The notes: generated by a model not told the origin, from the sequence alone. Positions 11,765-23,094 are shown, numbered from the stretch's first letter. The stretch: DNA of 64,000 bases from Nephrocerus scutellatus (GCA_947095585.1 OX352765.1:65411425-65475424); one strand, 5' to 3'. Made by a program: numbers and translations.

Positions 11765-12050
11765 TAACGGCCATTAAATGTCAGATTTGCTCGATTTGAC
11801 AAGCATTTGACGACCATTTGATATTTCAAAATCGGGTTGCACACCTGTAGAAATAATAAACAAGATGAAACAATGAGCGAAATGAATAAAAACCTGAAAA
11901 AACATATATCTATCCCTACAGGGAGTAGAATATTGGCCATTGTTTGCTGGGAAATGCCATTATAATCGGCTGCCGTTTGCTCAAAGTTGCCACAGGCCAG
12001 CATACGGAGTACAGCGAGCAATTTGTGTTCTGCGGTCAACTCACGTGAAC
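11765..12050 (-). pseudogene. PIF/Harbinger transposase N-terminal fragment
   Basis: The minus-strand sequence ELTAEHKLLAVLRMLACGNF, then EQTAADYNGISQQTMANILL, resembles the helix-turn-helix region at the front of Harbinger nuclease/HARBI1-type proteins. It is followed at about 11921 by a possible intron (GTAGGG...TTTCTACAG, about 75 bp), after which no family match was seen. The DDE domain is absent. It could be a fragment of a transposon or of a HARBI1-like host gene. The short A/T-rich flank (11640-11760) holds repeated GGTTTAAA-like words. Confidence 0.6.
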
Positions 12051-12110
12051 TGAAGAAATAGAAAAAGAAAATAAACGACAGGAATAAAAATGTATGTAAA
12101 ACCCCAGATA

Positions 12111-12365
12111 ATATCTATGAAGTTTGGTAAAAACGACATAAGTCCATTTTTAACGAAATTTAGTTGAGTATACAGAACTGTTTAGAAAAAAGTCTTTTTT
12201 CGTTTGGTCTTAACAGCATAAGTCTTGGAGGTCAGAATTCAAAGTTATTGAGTGGTCCCAAACACATGTTTCCAATGTTGAAAAAATTATGTTTGATCAA
12301 AGTGACATAACTCCACATATGCTGTTTTGACCGAGCCAAAAGTTCCAATGTTTTGAAATAATGTA
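12111..12365 (+). mobile_element. DNA transposon shell, left terminus
   Basis: It starts with ATATCTATGAAGTTTGGTAA, whose reverse complement closes the unit at 17674 (CAAACTTCATAGATAT). Inside are repeated motifs of the type AAACGACATAAGTCC, AACAGCATAAGTCTT and AAGTGACATAACTCC. The same motif type recurs at 17458-17475 and 17640-17660. These repeated subterminal words look like transposase binding sites, which is inference. The left end is followed by the gypsy reading frame. Confidence 0.6.
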
Positions 12366-12369
12366 TGTA

Positions 12370-12500
12370 ACATAGACACAGTCATCAGTAGTGGTCAGCA
12401 GTAGTTAGTCGTTAGCAGTAGGCAGTAGTCATCAAGTAGTCGTTACAAGTAGTCAACAGTCAGTCATCGGCAGTAGTCAGTCATCGGCAGTAGGAAGAGA
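12370..12500 (+). repeat. CAGTAGTCA-type simple repeat leader
   Basis: Degenerate short repeats built on CAGTAGTCA/GTCATCGGCAGTAG lead up to the gypsy reading frame. No function is visible, and no LTR or clear primer-binding site separates it from the transposon end. Confidence 0.6.
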
Positions 12501-12546
12501 TGAACAAAAGGAAGAGAAAGATAATAAAATTGCCGAAAACAATGCA

Positions 12547-14295
12547 ATGTTACAACAGTTAGTTCAATTGCTGACGCTAAAAATTCAGGCTGATGAAGTA
12601 AGCAAAAATGATTCGAAGTTGGTTGTGGAGAATTTTGCTAAAATAATTCCTGATTTCGACGGAGAAGATACGCAAGTGCGGCAGTGGTTTGCGAATTTCG
12701 AACTTAATGCTGATGCATATGGACTAAACGAAAAGCAAAAATACGTACAAGCCCGTGCCAAGATGACGCGAACAGCCCAGTTGTTCTTGGAAGCAACAAA
12801 AGTATACGAATATAAAGAACTGCGTCAGTTAGTAATAGAAGAGTTCGAACGTGAGTACGTTTGCAGTGCCGAGTTACATAAAGAGCTGAATGCACGCAGG
12901 AAACAAAAAGACGAAAGTTTTCACCAGTACATTCTTCATATGAAACGAATCGCAGCACGCGGCATTATTGACACAGAGTCAGTAATTAGATACATCGTGA
13001 GTGGTTTGAATCTTCAAACTGATTTCAAATATAACCTATATAGTTGCAAATCATATAAAGATTTGAAAAACAAATATGAGGTCTACGAGAGTGTGGCAAA
13101 GACGTCTCAAAACACAGATAAAAAGCAGCATATATCCAACAATAACAATAGCACGTATGGCAGAAGTGAAAAGAAGCGGCATTGTTTTAACTGTGGCTCA
13201 GCAGAACACTTGCGAAAAGACTGCAAAGGAGATCCGAAGTGTTTTCGCTGCAATAAAAGTGGACATATGTCAAGAGAATGCCCAAATGGAACAGCTGTTA
13301 ATGTTGTATATGATGCCAAGCGACTAAAAAGGCTAATAATTAACAGCGTAGAAGTGAATGCGCTAGTGGATACGGGCGCAGACGTCACAATCCTGAGGAA
13401 TTCTGTGGTCAATAAAATCAAGGATGTAGTGCTGCAGAAGAGCATGACAACGCTACGAGGATTGGGCAAAAATACAACGCGACCTGTGGGCTATTTCATA
13501 GCAGACGTGGTGCTCGACAACATGCACGTTGCCCAAAAATTTCTTGTCGTGGCGGACGACGCCATTGGATTTGACGCGCTGCTTGGTCATGATTTTGTCA
13601 GCAAGTTCAACTTCAAGTCAACAGCGGCTGGCTATAAGTTTTCTCCTCTGTTAGAGGAGGAAACTGAGGAAAGAAATCAGATAAGTATCTATAACATTGT
13701 TGGGACAAATAATGATTCTGATACCCCTCCGCAGTTCAAAGACATGGTGCAAGAAATGATCGACAACTACAAACCGATTGGGTTCGCTACTGAAGGCCCG
13801 GTCAAACTGAAAATTGTTCCAGATGGCGATATGATGCCATTCCGGCACGCACCAAGTCGCATTGCAATTGGCGAGATGGAAGCAGTGAAGAAGCAGATTG
13901 ACGAATGGCTCGACGCAGGTATTATACGGCGCTCTTCGTCAAATTTCGCGAGCCGTATTGTCATTGTCAAAAAGAAAGATGGGACTAACCGTGTTTGCGT
14001 CGATTTTCGTCAATTAAATAGAATGGTGCTTAGGGACTGCTTCCCAGTGCCGGTAATTGATGACGTGCTGGAAAAACTTCAAAAGGCAAAGTACTTCACT
14101 ATTATGGACTTGGAGAATGGTTTTTTCCACGTTCCAATCGAGAAAAGCAGCAAGAAATTTACAGCATTTGTCGTCAAGGATGGTTTCTTCGAATTTAATA
14201 GAGCCCCTTTTGGATTTCGAAACTCACCAGCAGCTTTCATCCGTTTTATTAACTATGTATTCCAAGATTTGATAAACAAAATCAAAATAACATAA
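12547..14295 (+). CDS. Gypsy Gag-protease-RT polyprotein, truncated in RT
   Basis: An uninterrupted 582-codon frame. Residues about 1-190 are gag capsid-like (IPDFDGEDTQVRQWFANFEL). About 213-250 hold two CCHC knuckles (CFNCGSAEHLRKDC, CFRCNKSGHMSREC). About 270-360 is an aspartic protease (ALVDTGADVTIL; FDALLGHDF). About 405-578 is the RT N-terminal half (GIIRRSSSNFASRIVIVKKK, VCVDFRQLNRMV, FTIMDLENGF, APFGFRNSPAAF). It stops just before the YxDD motif, so RT, RNase H and integrase activity are absent. Gag and pol are in one frame. No LTRs were found. Instead, 69-bp direct repeats (12297-12365 and 14282-14350) flank it. It is either a recent fragment or a gag-protease gene kept by selection; sequence alone cannot decide. 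Confidence 0.85.
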   Translation: MLQQLVQLLTLKIQADEVSKNDSKLVVENFAKIIPDFDGEDTQVRQWFANFELNADAYGLNEKQKYVQARAKMTRTAQLFLEATKVYEYKELRQLVIEEFEREYVCSAELHKELNARRKQKDESFHQYILHMKRIAARGIIDTESVIRYIVSGLNLQTDFKYNLYSCKSYKDLKNKYEVYESVAKTSQNTDKKQHISNNNNSTYGRSEKKRHCFNCGSAEHLRKDCKGDPKCFRCNKSGHMSRECPNGTAVNVVYDAKRLKRLIINSVEVNALVDTGADVTILRNSVVNKIKDVVLQKSMTTLRGLGKNTTRPVGYFIADVVLDNMHVAQKFLVVADDAIGFDALLGHDFVSKFNFKSTAAGYKFSPLLEEETEERNQISIYNIVGTNNDSDTPPQFKDMVQEMIDNYKPIGFATEGPVKLKIVPDGDMMPFRHAPSRIAIGEMEAVKKQIDEWLDAGIIRRSSSNFASRIVIVKKKDGTNRVCVDFRQLNRMVLRDCFPVPVIDDVLEKLQKAKYFTIMDLENGFFHVPIEKSSKKFTAFVVKDGFFEFNRAPFGFRNSPAAFIRFINYVFQDLINKIKIT

Positions 14296-14640
14296 CTCCA
14301 CATGTGTTGTTTTGACCGAACTAAAAGTTCCAATATTTTAAAATAATGTATAAATAAATATGTATAATGTATTTCGCAATTGATTAAGTAAAAACATAAC
14401 AAAAAAAATGTTTTGTTCACTAATAGAAATGTTTGCGTATGCTTTTTTAAACACTTTTTTTTTCTTTTTACTGTAGTTTCCTTTTTTTCTCCCAAAAATA
14501 GTGTCCTGGTGCTTGCAGTTGAGAGAGAAACCGTTATGTGTTGGTATTTTCAACTACTGTCGTCTGTGGGGATCTGCATTGCGATTGATCGGGAAACTAC
14601 TGACTGCTTAAAACTTGATTTGAGCCAGTAGCGTAACAAT
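14282..14640 (+). mobile_element. DNA transposon shell, middle segment
   Basis: It begins with a second copy of the subterminal block (CATAACTCCACATGTGTTGT...AAAAGTTCCAATATTTTA), about 14% diverged from 12297-12365. A/T-rich sequence follows. A 72-codon frame at 14413-14631 has no recognisable domain and is probably chance. The segment ends where the RTE-type LINE begins. Confidence 0.45.
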
Positions 14641-16800
14641 CAAGTTGGAATGTAGTGATGTAGTGCTTGCTTTACCTCCTAGTGGTGGTCCCCGGGCAAC
14701 TATGTATATAAATCCTTATATATGTAGGTTAAAATTGCAAGGGCGAACGGTCTAGTAATTCTAGTCTAGGTAACGTGGGTTAGCACCCTGCGGTGCCGAA
14801 AAATGCCCGCTACTGAAATCGACACAACGCCTCGGTTAACTAATGATCGAATTATGACGACTTTTGGCTATTGTACCCGGACTAAGATTGGTTTCTGGAA
14901 TGTGAGGTCGCTCCTTGACTCATTTTTGAAATTTTTTTAAAATTTTCATGGGATATTTATTTAGATTTTTACTAATTAATTATATTATAAATTTAAAATA
15001 AATAAAATTCTTAAAATGTTTTCTATTAAATATTTATACCTCAAAATGCCAGATTTCGCCAACTGGAACGTGAGTTTCTTCGATATAATTTGGACATACT
15101 GGGAGTGAGTGAAGTAGGATGGTTCGACGTGGGAGAGTACCAATCCCTAATGCTACTCTGCTCCGGCAAACCCTTCGGTAGTCCCCGTGAATCTGGAGTG
15201 GGTCTGCTGCTAACGCCAACAGCACGCAGAGGCCAACGAATCCTTCGACTAAGTATGAAAAGGACAACTTCTACAATCAGAGTAGAGCTGTATTCAACGC
15301 AACGCCGAACAGAGATATCTTCATCGTGATGGGGGACTTGAATTCCAAGGTAGGCAACGACACTGAAGGACTCAGACATGTAATTGGGAAGCACGGCCTC
15401 GGCGAACGAAATGACAATAGTGAAAGATTTGTTGATTTCTGCAACACCAACTACCTTGTAATAGGATCATCACCTTATGGTAGCTACTGTCCAGTTACGT
15501 ACTGCATCAATTCAAAGAATACACAATATTATCCGAATGCCTAGGTATAACATAGACCGTCTAATGAAGATATCTTCATCGTGATGGGGGACTTGAATTC
15601 CAAGGTAGGCAACGACACTGAAGGACTTAGACATGTAATTGGGAAGCACGGCCTCGGCGAACGAAATGACAATAGTGAAATATTTGTTGATTTCTGCAAC
15701 ACCAACTACCTTGTAATAGGATCATCACCTTATGGTAGCTACTGTCCAGTTACGTACTGCATCAATTCAAAGAATACGCAATATTATCCGAATGCCTAGG
15801 TATAACATAGACCGGCTAAAGAACCCCTCAGTACGCCATAAATTTAGGTATCATTTATCACAAGGAGTGGAAGCAATCAGCAGCTCACTACCGACAACCA
15901 TCCAAGAACATTCGAAGGTTGTGAAAAATGTTTTCACATCTGGCGCGGAAAGGATTGTTGGTAGAAGCCAGGCAAGGCACAGCACGTGGCTTACCGAAGA
16001 TACCTGGAGGCGGATTGAAGAACGTAAGCTACTTAAAGCTCGTATTGTAGATACCCCAGCTGCAGCGAGGATCGTGCTAGAGTCCCTGCATCGCAGCAAA
16101 ATAAGAGAAGTGCAGCGTAGTGTAAGACGTGACAAACGTAATTATATTTACAACCTGGGTTCAGAAGCAGAGGAAGCAGCGAGCAGGTGCGATAGCAGAA
16201 CCGTTTACAGAATCACCAAAGCATTTCTCTACAATCCTTAATCTTGTATTCGCCAACGATGTCCACCCAAATCAAACGGAGCTGCCGTAAGTAACAATTT
16301 CCCGAATTCGCACCTCAACTCCCAGTTTCCCCGACTAGTGGGAGAAGGGAATGATTATTAAGCTCCCTAAAAAAGGTAGTCTTATGGAGTGCGAAAACTA
16401 GAGAGGAATTTGCGTTCTTCCTGCAGTTGCAAAGGTAATAGCCAAAGTAGTACTTGAGCGAATTAAGGAACATCTGGAAGATACACTCGATTCCGAACAA
16501 GCAGGTTTCCGCACTGGATCCTCCTGTGTAGACCACATCAACACCCTGCGGATCATTAATGAACAGTGCGTTGAATTTCGGTTACCACTGCACCTGCTGT
16601 TCATCGATTTTGAGAAGGTGTGTCAACAGACAGTTTATCTGGCTCTCCTTGCATAGGAGAGGTATACCCGATAAACTAATAGCTATTATTAAAGCAACCT
16701 ATTATGGCTCTAAATGTCATGTGCTGCATAGAATCACATCACACTCTGATGGAACAGAGCAAGCTCTGAAATTTTCTATCCCCACGATTGGTTTCAGTTA
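14640..16800 (+). pseudogene. RTE-type LINE, endonuclease to mid-RT, broken
   Basis: A probable start at 14803 (MPATEIDTTPRLTNDRI) leads into the endonuclease (TRTKIGFWNVRSLLDS). An A/T-rich insert of about 120 bp (14925-15050) interrupts it. The endonuclease resumes with RYNLDILGVSEVGW, SGVGLLLTPTARRG and IVMMGDLNSKVGND, then the linker (VRRDKRNYIYNL) and RT (LAVAKVIAKVVLERIKEHL-like, EQAGFRTGSSCVDHINTLRI, LLFIDFEK). A 256-bp tandem duplication lies at 15313-15824. Stops and shifts are frequent and the catalytic RT half is missing. It is related to, but distinct from, the copy at 7465-9649. Confidence 0.75.
15313..15824 (+). repeat. 256-bp tandem duplication inside the endonuclease
   Basis: The block starting GATATCTTCATCGTGATGGG occurs at 15313 and again at 15569, nearly identical over 256 bp (differences include ACTCAG/ACTTAG and GAAAGA/GAAATA). 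Because 256 is not a multiple of three, the duplication itself breaks the frame. Confidence 0.9.
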
Positions 16801-17200
16801 GTGCGATCATGCGGAAAAAATAAACAATTCTTGGTGCATGAATTGCGGGCAGAAGAGATTTGGAATTTTTCGAATTTACTGAAATCGAATTCATGTTTTG
16901 TTGTGAGGAAAAAGTATGAAACTGGGAACAGGTTTAAGTTTTAAAGTATTAAATGGCTTCGATGTACAAAAACAGGCAAACATTCGTCTAATTTTTAATT
17001 GAAAAATGTACAACCACCACCAATCTCGGAGGAAAAGAAAAACGACATAATATCACTTCTTCCGTTAATTCCAATTACTTTTCATGAGTTTTACAAAAAC
17101 TAAGTCAAAAAAAATTGAGTGATGTGGATTCTGATCTAGAAGATATTGATAATTCCCCCGAGGAACAATAAAAATTTCTTTAAAAACAATATATATGTAT
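16800..17200 (+). pseudogene. C-terminus of a DNA transposon-encoded protein
   Basis: Frames here read KQFLVHELRAEEIWNFSNLL, VVRKKYETGNRF and then SEEKKNDIISLLPLIPITFH and HEFYKN. After a one-base shift they end LSDVDSDLEDIDNSPEEQ and stop. The pattern (EKK-D--SL-PLIP--H-FY, then an acidic tail) resembles the C-terminal tail of insect DDE-type transposon proteins, from memory of the type only. Its position inside the inverted terminal repeats (12111/17674) supports it being the element's own gene. Confidence 0.45.
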
Positions 17201-17439
17201 TATGACTTTAATTTTTTTATTCCTTTTAATTATTCTTTATGTTTATTTCTTTTTTAATTACTGTTAAAGTAAAATATTTATGTATTTTTTTTTATATCTA
17301 CCTTTTCTTTTGATATTGATTTTTGTTTCAATATTTTGTTATTTTGTTTTTTTATTGTTAAAGTTAAATAAATGAATTGTTTATTGTTATACTAAATATT
17401 AAACTATCTTAATCTGGATATTATCTCCACCCGCTGAAC

Positions 17440-17674
17440 AGAAACTCAAAATTTCGATCAAAACGACATATGTCCCTTAAAACACCCTTATCTAATAATT
17501 TTTTTATAATTAATATTAAATTTTTATACCATTAATAAATCTTTTTATTATTGCATAAAAACATTGCTGAAAATTTCAAAACCGGATTTAAAACAAAGTA
17601 ATTAAGTTTAAAAAGCCCGTAACTCAAAACTATGATTTTGGACATACGTCGTTTTGATCAAACTTCATAGATAT
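17440..17674 (-). mobile_element. DNA transposon shell, right terminus
   Basis: Read on the minus strand it starts ATATCTATGAAGTTTGATCA, matching the left end at 12111, followed by AAACGACGTATGTCC and, near 17470, AAACGACATATGTCC motifs. The terminal ATAT is self-complementary, so the target duplication cannot be fixed. The transposon's own sequence totals only about 1.5 kb; the rest of 12111-17674 is inserted material. Confidence 0.6.
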
Positions 17675-17679
17675 ATTCT

Positions 17680-18335
17680 TTCGGAATACCGAAAAAAAGG
17701 ATTAAAACATGAGAGCATGATATACCGACGCATATCGTCATCGATGCTTGGTGTAGCCGGGCTGTATAATTTCAATTTAAAACTGAACTGGTTGTCATCA
17801 ACGATAAGCTTAAGAAAGCTGCCTCTTCCGTTCGCTATTGCGTCCAACCAAGCCGGATGTTTCGCGTTTAGATCTCCTACTAGGTTGAAATAGTTATTTA
17901 TACTATATAATCCTAGTGTCTAGAATAATTTCTCGAGCTCGACGTTAAATTAATTATCTGCTGGCGGCGCATATGCAGATATTATATGACACAACTATTA
18001 TTTCGAAGTGGACGCGACATAATAGTCGTCTCTAGACAATTAAAGTTTGCAACAGATTTAAAATGGTGTTTAGCTGAGCCTTTTGATATGCGCTACATCT
18101 TTGAAGAATGTGAAACAGTATGTGCGCCAATATTATTTCGAGCTATATCAGCGAATGAAACTCCCGTTTTTACGATATTTTCGATATAAATAGTCGTTTG
18201 TGCAGTATTTTGCTTAGCTACTCGCTTCTTGACTTGGAGCCGATCGTTAAGGTTATTATAAACCTCGCAACCTCCGACATACCTATGGAGAGGGGGCCAG
18301 TGGAAGAGATGTGGGGCGATATTAGTGTACAATTT
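17680..18335 (-). pseudogene. Jockey-type LINE: ORF1 end and endonuclease fragment
   Basis: On the minus strand about 18335-18093 gives the end of ORF1 (NTAQTTIYIENIVKTGVSFA). After frameshifts, the endonuclease follows (ISKGSAKHHFKSVANFNCLE, SAYAPPADN, NYFNLVGDLNAKHPAWLDAI), ending near 17680. The GDLNAKHPAW block is typical of the endonuclease active-site strand. RT is absent. Confidence 0.7.
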
Positions 18336-18490
18336 TACAATTAGTTTTTTTAAAATTAGACAATAAATTGAAAATAGTAATACACATACATATACAAATG
18401 AGAACGATAAGACGAGAAAGAAACAAAATAAAAACTGTGTTCAGTTCAGATTCAGACACTTAAGAGTTTTTTTTTTAAGATTTTTTAGAA

Positions 18491-18634
18491 GATCAGGTTA
18501 GTATTTTTGTGTAAAAAATTGAAGTAGATTTTGAGCGAAGCGGAGTATCGACGCAATTTTCCGATCAGGTTAGTATTTTTGTGTAAAAAATTGAAGTAGA
18601 TTTTGAGCGAAGCGGAGTATCGACGCAATTTTTT
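18491..18634 (+). repeat. 72-bp perfect tandem duplication
   Basis: GATCAGGTTAGTATTTTTGT begins at 18491 and again at 18563, and the two 72-bp copies look identical. The translated frame over it is chance. The next 200 bp (18635-18853) hold no recognised feature. Confidence 0.9.
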
Positions 18635-18853
18635 TTCCATTTTGAAAAACCTAGTAGATCTACTCCGATTGGAGTAAGGTCCGAACGCTGAGCAATATGT
18701 TAACATGGCCCAACGTGTTGAAAAATAATAACCTAAAAAATATCAAAATTCTGTTTAGTTTTACATGAATGTTTTTCTGAGTGGGTATTTATCAGGACGT
18801 GAGTTTAAGTATAAGTCAAGGGTATTTGCGTGATAATTTGCAATGTCAGGTAT

Positions 18854-18974
18854 TGTATTGTGTATTGTAAATTGATGTGCACGGCTCGGTGTTCCAACAT
18901 GGACTGACTTTATTCATAATATATGATATGTGAATTAGTACAGTAGTAGTACTAGATTAGTACTGGATATAACA
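18854..18974 (-). repeat. 3' LTR of the Mag-like element
   Basis: 121 bp, TG...CA on the minus strand (TGTTATATCC...CAATACA). It contains GAATAAAGTC, a possible polyadenylation signal. The companion LTR is at 23095-23215. Confidence 0.9.
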
Positions 18975-19084
18975 GTTTTCCCGGGGCAATTTTTTTGAAT
19001 ACTTTTATATAAACTTATTTTTAAAAACATAACAAACAATTTCATTATTTAAACTTTACGTTAATTAAAAAAAAATTCAAATTT

Positions 19085-20140
19085 TTATTTTGGAATTTGT
19101 TTAAACTTTTCATCGTAAGTCAACCGGGTGAGTGGCTTTCTTACCCTTTTCAATTTCTCTTCCGGAATTGGTGCGGTTCCAGTAACAATTGGCGTGACAA
19201 TAGAAATTTCTGGAATCGGTCTATCAAAATTGCCTCGCCCTTGCGGGGTGCTGGCGTTAATTTGGTTTCCTCCACATACGCGTTCATCGGAAACTATGTC
19301 TTGATTATGACTGATGTCATAATGATGCGGAATTGGGTCATCCCTAGCTTCTTTGATGTCTGATCCGATTCGATGTATTTGGTAAATATGTCGTTTCCAT
19401 GTACGGCCATCATCCAATTTTACTATGTAATGCAATTTCCCTAAAGTCTCAATAACGGATCCAAATTTATACTTTTCATTGCTTGTGTAATCGCGAACAG
19501 AAACTCGATCGTTGTTGTGTTGGACTATCGTTGTTTGTTTGTTTCGGTATCATGAAGTCTAATCTTGAACGTATTTGTCGATTATACATTAATGCTGAGG
19601 GTGATTCAGCCGTAGTTGCATGTGGTATACGTCTATAATTCAGTAAAATGTTACTCAACGTCTTCGAAATCTCGGAACGATTGCATTTCATGGCTTTCAA
19701 TTTGTTTTTAAATGTTTGAACATTCCGTTCGACTTATCCATTTGTAGCTGGATGGTATGGTGCACTTCGCTTATGAATGATTCCATTCATCTTTATGAAC
19801 TGTTGAAACTCGTCTGAAGTGAATTGTGCTCCGTTGGCGCTTACCAAAACTTCGGGTATTCCAAACCTTGAAAATACTTCTCGACATTTTTCAATTGTAA
19901 TTCCAGTTGTGATGTGAGGAATCACGTAGACTTCGGGCCACTTTGTGTAAGCATCAATGAGTATGAAAAAATAATTCCCCATGAAAGGTCCTGCAAAGTT
20001 CACGTGTACTCGTTCGAATGGATTCTTGGCTGGTTCCCATACATGTGTTGTCACTTTCTTAGGATTTCCTCGATTTTGTTGGCATTGTAAACAATTTTTT
20101 GTAATGTTTTCAATATCGTTATCCAATCTTGGTCACCAGA
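19085..20140 (-). pseudogene. Mag-like integrase and C-terminal tail
   Basis: The minus-strand frame at about 20126-19734 holds the zinc-binding end (CLQCQQNRG) and catalytic core (WEPAKNPFERVHV, FILIDAYTKWPEVY, GIPEVLVSANGAQFTS, YHPATNG). The first catalytic aspartate is replaced (HVNFAGPF) and the second too (SANG instead of S-D-N-G). The C-terminal part (19435-19085) starts HYIVKLDDGRTWKRH, a chromatin- or RNA-binding tail. Stops separate the pieces. Confidence 0.8.
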
Positions 20141-20534
20141 AATAGCTTCGTCCCAATGCTTTCATTCTTGTAATCCCGAAATGTGCTGTATGTAGTTCGT
20201 TTAGTACCTGTTTTCGTAATTCTGCTGGTACATAGACTCGTAATCCTCGAAGTAAACAGCCATTTTGAACGGTGAACTCGTTCTATGTTGAAACGATGTT
20301 CCGGTCGAACTGTAATCCCTGGAGTCCATAAATTAATTTTTTTACCTTTTCATCTTTGTCTGTAGCGTTACGTAGTTCTTCGACTGACAATGGTAATGAT
20401 TTGAATGATCTGCTGATCTGCGATAACGAATTTCGTAGTCGAATGATTGCATAAAGATTGCATAATGTTGCATTCGCGTAGCAGACAATGTTGGAAGTCC
20501 TTTTGTAGGTGAAAGAATTTGCGTGAGCGGCCTG

Positions 20535-21690
20535 TTATCTGTAAACTGTAATCAATATAAATTTTCTAGCGTATACGAACAGATAGAATTTCCTTATTCC
20601 AAAAATGATTGCGTAAGCTTCTCTATCAGTTTGTGTGTAGCGTTGTTGTACTGGTGATAATGTATGTGATGCAAATTGTATAGGTTTTTCGCTACCTTCT
20701 GTGTAAATATGGTTTAGAACTGCTGCAACTCCCACTGGACTAGCATCAGTCGCTAACGCTAAAGGAAGTGTTGGATCATAATGTGCCAAATGCACTTTGT
20801 TTTGAATTGTATAAAATGCGTTCCTGCATTTTTTGTCCCAAACAAACTTAACATTATCTTTCAACAAATAATTCAAAGAATATAAAATTGTACTAAGATT
20901 TTCAAAGAATCTGCCATAGTAATTTACCAATCCAATGTAGGCACGAACTTCATTCTTGTTTTTAGGTTCTGGCATTTTCACAATGGCATCAATTTTATTT
21001 TGCATTTTGTGTATTCCTTTGTGATCGATTCTGTAGCCGCATTATTCAATTTATTTTGTCATAAACACGCATTTTTCAAAATTAACTCGCATGTTGTATT
21101 TGCTCAGGCGCTCTAAAACCATTTCGAGTCTTTCCAAATGTATTTTATCATTTGACGCTGTAATTTTTATATAGTCCAGAAATACCGATACTCCATCGAT
21201 ATCTTTTAAAATCTGCTCGATTTCGCGTTCCCATTTTGCTGGACCTGATGCGATTCCGTACATTAGACGTGTAGGTTGATACAAACCGCGATGTGTACTA
21301 AGCGTTAGTATCTCTTGGTCGTCAGGATGTATTTGTAGATATGCTTTAGTAAGGTCCAATTTCGTAAATTTATCTCCACCTGCCATAGACGCAAATAATT
21401 CTTCGATAGATGGAAGTGGATGCTCCTCAATGACTATGCATGGATTTACTGTTAGTTTGTAATCGCTACACAAGCGTACTTTATTGTGTTGTTTCCTTAC
21501 AGGAACTATGGGTGCAACCCATTTATACGAATCAACTTTGATTATGATGCCGTTACGTTCTAATTCATTTAGCTCTGTTTCCACTGCGTCTCGTAATGCA
21601 AATGGTAATTTTCTAGCTTTAATGAACATCGGCTGCACATTTTCTTGTAGACGTATACGTGCCTGAATGTTTTCAATTTTTTCCATCGAT
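20535..21690 (-). pseudogene. Mag-like reverse transcriptase and RNase H
   Basis: 21686-21051 is RT (WVAPIVPVRKQHNKVRLCSD, FTKLDLTKAYLQI, YGIASGPAKWERE). The catalytic box is FLDYI instead of the usual two aspartates, so it should be inactive. 21005-20535 continues with VRAYIGLVNYYGRFFENLS and RNase H (LALATDASPVGVAAVL, DREAYAIIFGIRKF). A stop near 21051 and frameshifts separate the two. Confidence 0.85.
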
Positions 21691-21859
21691 TTATAAAAAA
21701 CTGTAGAATACTTTTGCTTAAATTGATTGATGTACTTTTCGTTCTGTAGTTGCTGCGGTCGTATTAGCGAAACAATTTTTGTATTTTCGTCCGCGTTAAA
21801 TATTTCTTTCCAGTTCAGCTCTAATTCGCGTAACCATTCTCGTCCAAGTAATGGCTTAC

Positions 21860-22960
21860 GATTTCATTTGACAACGTAAAGCTTTAAATCACGACATTCG
21901 ATACCCGAATTTACGCGTACGTAGAAAAAACCAAGCAGTTTAATTTCCGTCCCACAATAACTGACCAATTTTGTATCTGTAGCGCATAACTTATGCCTAC
22001 CGAAATGTTTTAATTTGTCATCCTCGCTGATAATCGTTACTGGAGATCCACTATCGATTTCGAAACCTAGGATAAAATTATTATTAATTTTAAGATCTAT
22101 ACAAAATTTGGAACGATTTTTTAACTTATGTTTTTCTTCCGTATGAATATTGAGAACTTCTTCCAATGAATCCGATGAGTGCTGCTGTAACTCGTCATCA
22201 TTTATGTAATTTGTACATCCTTTCTCTTTTTTCGCTTTGAAGCAAACAACTTGAATGTGTCCCTTCCTTTAGCAATATGTGCAGGTTGTATTCTGGTGTG
22301 TACATTTGTTAGCCCGATGGTCTCTTTTTTCGCAGCGAAAACAGAATTCTTTTTTATTCTTATTTTGGCCATCGAATTTTGTATATATTGGTGAAGATGT
22401 GACATTTGACTTAAATTTCGATTTCTTATTGCGTTGCTGTATGTAGTTCATGGAAGATTTTATATCTTTTTGTTGCTGAATTTCAGCTCCTCCTTTGGCT
22501 GACAGTTCCATTGCTGTAGTAAGTGCGCTTTCGATCGTTAGTTTAGCAGTTTCTAATAACCGATTTTGTATGCGCACGCTGCGTAGTCAAAGTTGCATTT
22601 AATAGCCAATTTTCGTGATGAAATTGAAAATTCCTCGATTCGTCATCTGCTAGTTTTCGTAGATGAAAACGGTAGTTTACCATTATTTCTAATGGATCCG
22701 GATCAAAAATTCCTTTTAAAATTTCTTTTACCTCTTCGTATGGTTTTTCTGCCGGTTTTTCAGGTGCCAATTTGTCACACAGTAAATCGTATGTTTTCCG
22801 AGCCCATGTAAATCAATAGCAAATGTATTTTTTTTGCTTCTTGAGGTGTCACAATCGTCAAGGTGCCTTCGAATCTGTCCACCCAACGTGACCACTGCAT
22901 TTTAGTTCTATCGAACTTCTCGAAAATTACGTATTCAGTCATTGTAATTGATTTTATATT
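21860..22960 (-). pseudogene. Mag-like Gag and protease
   Basis: Gag starts near 22943 (MTEYVIFEKFDRTKMQWSRW) and breaks at about 22800. It continues in new frames to a zinc knuckle (CFRCEKRDHRANKC) at about 22330. Protease lies at 22166-21864 (LGFEIDSGSPVTIISE), with DSG as active site. After a stop it runs into the RT frame. Confidence 0.8.
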
Positions 22961-23094
22961 TTATCGTACACACACGAGAAAAATTTTTTTTTTGCACAAG
23001 CGTACTTTGTATTGTTGTCGACTTTCTCTATTGCGTTGTAGACTTTCTGTATTTTTTTTCTTTCTCTTTTTCCTTTTATTCTCGTCGCCACTAT

